Shown piece by piece: positions 7,021-7,399 of a stretch of DNA of 7,399 nt (the first letter of the stretch is position 1; every line of letters starts with the position of its first letter). Both the position numbers and the translations under genes were made by a program. Location: NCBI GenBank assembly GCA_028290345.1, contig JAQGKB010000215.1, positions 1 through 7,399 of the forward strand, read 5' to 3'. This DNA is from Hyphomicrobiales bacterium (GTDB lineage: Bacteria > Pseudomonadota > Alphaproteobacteria > Rhizobiales > Devosiaceae). The notes under the pieces were generated by a model. It was not told where the DNA came from. It did not search any database and was given only the letters and a program-made list of their open reading frames with translations.

Positions 7021-7151
7021 CCAAGCTCAATGGCACGGCCCCGAGCGGCTAGATGCTTTCGCCATGGAGTAAGCACGATGAGAACGAGAGTCCGCTTAGG
7101 GCCGGCCAGGAGCAGAAGTGGACGGCGGCCCCATGTCCGGATCGCGAGGCA
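7021..7151. other. Degraded stretch after dnaE2 relic
   Basis: The relic's frame stays open to TAG at 7153-7155 but reads arginine-rich sequence unlike DnaE2. Scattered fragments in changing frames could be the shattered C-terminal tail of the polymerase. No gene can be supported here. Confidence 0.35.
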
Positions 7152-7358
7152 CTAGTCACGTGGCGCATAGGTAGAGAGCAGCCAAGCCACTAGCTCCGAT
7201 CGCTCGGCCAATTGGGCCGGCTGTTCGGCGATGGCCGGATCAAATCCATGCCGACGCAGCGCAGAACTCAGCGCGATTGCTCGGTTCATCGGGCTTATCA
7301 CCTCAAGCGTGCGGCTCGCGATCTCAGCTGCCAACGTTTTCGTCATGCGCCGTGTCAA
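7152..7358 (-). CDS. Small hypothetical protein, TTG start
   Basis: A 68-residue frame ending in TAG (7154-7152). I do not recognise a family. The middle reads MNRAIALSSALRRHGFDPAI, predicted helical, followed by AELAERS-like and VAWLLSTYAPRD helices; there are no cysteines, signal peptide or membrane segment. The start is judged to be TTG at 7358-7356, because GGAGAG lies 5 nt upstream, whereas the ATG at 7346-7344 (64 residues) has no site at proper distance. The amino-acid make-up is ordinary for a real protein rather than an arginine-rich antisense reading, and the ribosome site supports translation. It faces the dnaE2 relic tail to tail. It could also be a small remnant of the same decayed island. 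Confidence 0.5.
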   Translation of the reverse strand: MTRRMTKTLAAEIASRTLEVISPMNRAIALSSALRRHGFDPAIAEQPAQLAERSELVAWLLSTYAPRD

Positions 7359-7363
7359 AGGGT

Positions 7364-7369
7364 CTCTCC
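7364..7369 (-). promoter_or_regulatory. Ribosome binding site for the small TTG-start ORF
   Basis: GGAGAG on the minus strand is 5 nt before TTG at 7358 and 17 nt before the alternative ATG at 7346. It favours the TTG start. Confidence 0.45.
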
Positions 7370-7399
7370 AGCGATTGCCGAGGTTTTACTGATCGACTG

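Noticed and set aside
6796..7076. Minus-strand short frames opposite the dnaE2 relic
   Set aside because: The plus strand carries clear DnaE2 homology over the same bases; these are shadows.

Overview
The window is GC-rich chromosomal DNA from an alphaproteobacterium, most likely Hyphomicrobiales (Rhizobiales). The pointers are a rhizobial-type xylose ABC transporter with a ROK regulator, a UDP-glucose dehydrogenase/UDP-glucuronate 4-epimerase pair, and the tail of the error-prone polymerase DnaE2. A closer placement (for example near Devosia) is only an impression. Nothing here amounts to a clearly new system. What stands out is gene decay, or possibly assembly error, at two loci.

Layout. 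Positions 1-1020 (minus) hold a sugar ABC permease of the XylH type that runs off the left edge and changes frame at a run of seven C. Positions 1021-1210 are an intercistronic gap with a perfect 12-bp hairpin. From 1211 to about 2122 (minus) lies a XylF-type xylose-binding protein that has lost its start, signal peptide and first strand. It abuts directly, head to head, a plus-strand ROK regulator (about 2125-3120) that has lost its start and DNA-binding domain. No divergent promoter remains between them. The ROK gene overlaps, by ATGA and with a strong Shine-Dalgarno, an intact metallophosphoesterase (3117-3860).

From 6462 down to 3857 (minus) is a compact intact cluster: a small BrnA-like protein, ugd, and a UDP-glucuronate 4-epimerase (lpsL type). 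Ugd oxidises UDP-glucose to UDP-glucuronate and the epimerase turns this into UDP-galacturonate, a donor for lipopolysaccharide or capsule. The last two genes overlap by ATGA. The epimerase and the phosphatase converge on one shared CTAG that serves as both stop codons.

A complete tRNA-Thr(UGU) with encoded CCA sits at 6581-6656 (plus). To its right the DNA is mostly decayed: a dnaE2 3'-end relic with an amber codon inside a conserved motif (about 6809-7020), stretches with no recognisable content (6666-6808 and 7021-7151), and a small unrecognised minus-strand ORF with a TTG start (7152-7358).

Together, all three genes of the xylose locus carry lesions while the adjoining phosphatase and nucleotide-sugar genes look intact. 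This fits loss of xylose uptake by deletion plus frameshift. An assembly mis-join and a homopolymer error would look the same from sequence alone.
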